From the NCBI GenBank assembly GCA_030039655.1, contig JASHVC010000301.1, positions 1 through 8,441 of the forward strand: DNA of 8,441 bases. The letters are read 5' to 3'. Source of the stretch: Xanthobacteraceae bacterium (GTDB taxonomy: Bacteria; Pseudomonadota; Alphaproteobacteria; Rhizobiales; Xanthobacteraceae). Positions 6,581 through 8,441 of the stretch are shown here, piece by piece. A model generated the notes under the pieces. It did no database searches. It was not told where the DNA came from and saw only the letters and a list, made by a program, of their open reading frames with translations. The position numbers were made by a program, and so were the translations under genes. Within the stretch, counting starts at the first letter, position 1. The number at the start of each line of letters is the position of its first letter.

Positions 6581-7487
6581 GTCCAAAGCTGAACAGATAG
6601 CTAAAGCCAACGCGCGCGATATCAATGCCGTTGTTAGAGGAGATGGTGTGGCTGACCGGAGTCGTCCCTAAAATCGTGGTGACTGTAGTGCCAAAGCTGG
6701 TTGCTACGTTGTCGAATTCCACGTGAAGGTATTCCGCACGTAATGTCCACTGCGGAAGGAAGCGCCATTCGATACCGGCTCCCGCCGCCCAACCGGAAAG
6801 CGAGTTAGAAAAAGAAGCCGTGCCGCCGGAGAACGCGACCGATCCTGCCGGACAAAAGACGCCCTCACAGGTCGAGACGTGCGTGCCCGATGAGTTACCC
6901 CACGCCCACCCACCAGTGCCGTAGAAGAGTGCGTTTTCGAAGACATAGCCCAGGCGGCCGCGCACTGTGCCGAAATCGTTGAGTGTCACTTTGTTGGTGG
7001 CGCATCCCGCTGCGAAGCCCACGAGGGCTCCGGTTGTGTAGGTTGAGCAAGAATTCGTTGAGCCGGAAATGTTGGCCCAATCGCCATCCGCCTCCACGCC
7101 GATGACCCAGGGGTCCGTAAATTCATAGTTGATGCCGATTTGCCCACCGCCCGACCAGCCGCTCGAATTTCCGGTGCCGCTGGAGGCCCCCGCCGCTTGC
7201 GGATTAACAAAGGTGCCGTTGAAGGATCCGTAACCCCACGCGCTATCGACATGGGCACCGAGATAGAAGCCGGTCCACGACCACGCGGGCGCGACCGGCG
7301 CTTTAGTAGCGGCGTTGAACGGGGTGCCAGGCGGATACCAGTCAGTGTTGGCCGGCTGGGCTGGATAGCCGCGCACATACGCTGGAAGTGGCGGGACGGA
7401 TGGATCGACCGCGAGTGCAGGCGTTGCAGTCAGCCACGCAATCCCAACAGTACTCAATAGAAGCTTTGTTACCGACACGACACCCAC
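6570..7487 (-). CDS. Outer-membrane beta-barrel protein (Omp25/Omp31-like)
   Basis: Predicted outer-membrane barrel of the small rhizobial/Brucella Omp25-Omp31-RopB kind, 305 residues, probably a structural or porin-like surface protein. A signal peptide covers about 1-26, with hydrophobic core LLLSTVGIAWL and cleavage after ALA. A Pro-rich linker (30-68) precedes the barrel, which starts at WTGFYLG (71-77). Further family hallmarks are GVEADGDW (130-137), GTVRGRLGYVF (173-183), YGTGGWAWG (189-197) and GWAAGAGIEW with TLRAEYLHVEF (232-258). The last strand is VGFSYLFSF, but the chain ends GPTL instead of on an aromatic residue. Cysteines come in two close pairs (147/162 and 207/212). The start is a GTG; a second in-frame GTG at 7478 has a better-placed GGGGTGGG ribosome site and would remove three residues. 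It is convergent with the HTH gene and probably has its own promoter. Confidence 0.88.
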   Translation of the reverse strand: MGVVSVTKLLLSTVGIAWLTATPALAVDPSVPPLPAYVRGYPAQPANTDWYPPGTPFNAATKAPVAPAWSWTGFYLGAHVDSAWGYGSFNGTFVNPQAAGASSGTGNSSGWSGGGQIGINYEFTDPWVIGVEADGDWANISGSTNSCSTYTTGALVGFAAGCATNKVTLNDFGTVRGRLGYVFENALFYGTGGWAWGNSSGTHVSTCEGVFCPAGSVAFSGGTASFSNSLSGWAAGAGIEWRFLPQWTLRAEYLHVEFDNVATSFGTTVTTILGTTPVSHTISSNNGIDIARVGFSYLFSFGPTL

Positions 7488-7762
7488 CCCGTTGGCTTGT
7501 CTGTTCTGATTGGGGGTAGGTTTGATTCAAATTGATTGCATCTTTCTTTCTTGCAACCCACTGATGCCCGTCACTGTGAGCATCCGGTAAAATACCACGG
7601 TGAAAGAGACCTGAATTCTGCAAACCGGGGGTCTAGCTGCAGCAGAAATCTCGCGCCGAGAAAGAATCCCCAGCGATGTCGGCTATGACATCACCAATAG
7701 CGGAAGTGGATTTCGCAGCTTGTCCGCACCGCGATTGTGAGTGCCTGCAGCAACTAATGACG
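7488..7762. other. 275-bp intergenic region upstream of the barrel gene
   Basis: No gene is seen. On the minus strand, TTGCAA (about 7552-7557) could be a -35 box for the barrel gene but no good -10 follows at the right spacing. A dyad cluster lies at 7563-7584: GATGC ... GCATC arms enclosing TCAC-T-GTGA, possibly an operator. The second 16-bp repeat copy is at 7671-7686. No clear terminator for the hydrolase gene was found. Confidence 0.45.
7671..7686 (+). repeat. 16-bp direct repeat, copy 2
   Basis: Identical to 6390-6405 and in the same orientation, 1281 bp apart; together the copies bracket the barrel gene. Confidence 0.6.
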
Positions 7763-8431
7763 TTACGCTGCGCTGGGCGTGCGGCCGCCTTTGGTGCCGA
7801 GCCGCTTGTCGAGGTAGGCGCTGATGGCGCTCATCAGCGGCTCGATCTTGCCGTCGAAGAAATGGTTGGCGCCGGGAATGATCTTCTGCTCAATGATGAT
7901 GCCCTTTTGCGTCTTCAGCTTTTCCACCAGTGTGGTCACGTCGCGATGCGGCACCACTGCGTCCTTGTCGCCGTGAATGATCAGGCCCGATGAAGGGCAT
8001 GGTGCGAGGAACGAAAAATCATAAAGGTTGGCGGGCGGGGCGATGGAGATAAAGCCCTCGATCTCCGGCCGCCGCATCAGAAGCTGCATGCCAATCCAGG
8101 CGCCGAACGAGAAGCCCGCAATCCAGCAGCTGCGCGCCTCGGGATTGACCGATTGCGCCCAGTCCAGTGCCGCGGCGGCGTCGGACAGTTCGCCGATGCC
8201 GTGATCGAAGCCGCCCTGGCTGCGACCTACGCCGCGGAAGTTAAAGCGCAGTGCAGAGAAATTACGGTGCACGAAGCCGTAATAGAGCTGGTACACGATC
8301 TGGTGGTTCATCGTGCCGCCGAATTGCGGATGCGGATGCAGCACGATGCCAATTGGCGCGTTTTTCTGCCGCGCCGGATGGTAGCGGCCCTCGATGCGGC
8401 CTCCGGGTCCGGTAAAAATGACCTCGGGCAT
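7763..8431 (-). CDS. Alpha/beta hydrolase, COG2945-like
   Basis: Cytoplasmic alpha/beta-hydrolase-fold protein of 222 residues, with no signal peptide; substrate unknown. The start ATG at 8431-8429 gives MPEVIFTGPGGRIEGRYHP, the usual opening for this family; an in-frame TTG at 8440 would add three residues and is less likely. Family marks are HPHPQFGGTMNH at 32-43 (oxyanion region) and RFNFRGVGRSQGGFDHG at 62-78. The nucleophile elbow is GFSFG with Ser108. The acid is in HGDKDAVVP (Asp155 or Asp157), and the catalytic His190 is in GANHFF. The triad is therefore complete. Serine esterase or peptidase activity is plausible from the fold. The gene is on the same strand as tyrS and its upstream neighbour lies outside the window. 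The nearby 3' intergenic region shows no obvious terminator. Confidence 0.93.
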   Translation of the reverse strand: MPEVIFTGPGGRIEGRYHPARQKNAPIGIVLHPHPQFGGTMNHQIVYQLYYGFVHRNFSALRFNFRGVGRSQGGFDHGIGELSDAAAALDWAQSVNPEARSCWIAGFSFGAWIGMQLLMRRPEIEGFISIAPPANLYDFSFLAPCPSSGLIIHGDKDAVVPHRDVTTLVEKLKTQKGIIIEQKIIPGANHFFDGKIEPLMSAISAYLDKRLGTKGGRTPSAA

Positions 8432-8441
8432 GGATTTCAAA

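Overview
The window looks like chromosomal DNA of a GC-rich alphaproteobacterium. The order is most likely Hyphomicrobiales (Rhizobiales), close to the Bradyrhizobium/Rhodopseudomonas group. The evidence is the high G+C codon use, an Omp25/Omp31-type small outer-membrane barrel with the WTGFYLG motif, a helix-turn-helix protein resembling GcrA in its N-terminal half, and dedicated lipid A-type acylation genes. This placement comes from protein style, not from a database search.

Layout, left to right. (1) A 3'-truncated tyrS (tyrosyl-tRNA synthetase) on the minus strand runs off the left edge. (2) A 235-bp divergent intergenic region holds a perfect 7-bp inverted repeat. (3) On the plus strand is a secreted PAP2-type acid phosphatase, followed by a tight three-gene cassette: an LpxD-family N-acyltransferase, a specialised acyl carrier protein and a FabF-type ketoacyl-ACP synthase. 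The spacings inside the cassette are 13 and 4 bp. (4) A 411-bp region follows with no convincing gene but with two stem-loop structures and a good -35 box. (5) Next is a small plus-strand protein joining an HTH half to a ribbon-helix-helix-like half, trailed by what looks like a frame-broken small gene. (6) A minus-strand outer-membrane beta-barrel gene is bracketed by two exact copies of a 16-bp sequence. (7) A minus-strand alpha/beta hydrolase of the COG2945-like type reaches the right edge.

How the parts may work together. TyrS and the hydrolase look like ordinary housekeeping genes on the same strand. The material between them is mixed in orientation and mostly envelope-related: phosphatase, lipid acylation cassette and outer-membrane barrel. 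The most interesting unit is lpxD-acp-fabF. It appears to package a carrier, a chain-elongating enzyme and an acyltransferase that could deliver a particular 3-hydroxyacyl chain to lipid A or another amino sugar. The carrier is unusual, with an ESL phosphopantetheine motif and a long Asn-rich loop. No CRISPR array, rRNA, tRNA, integrase or transposase was seen.
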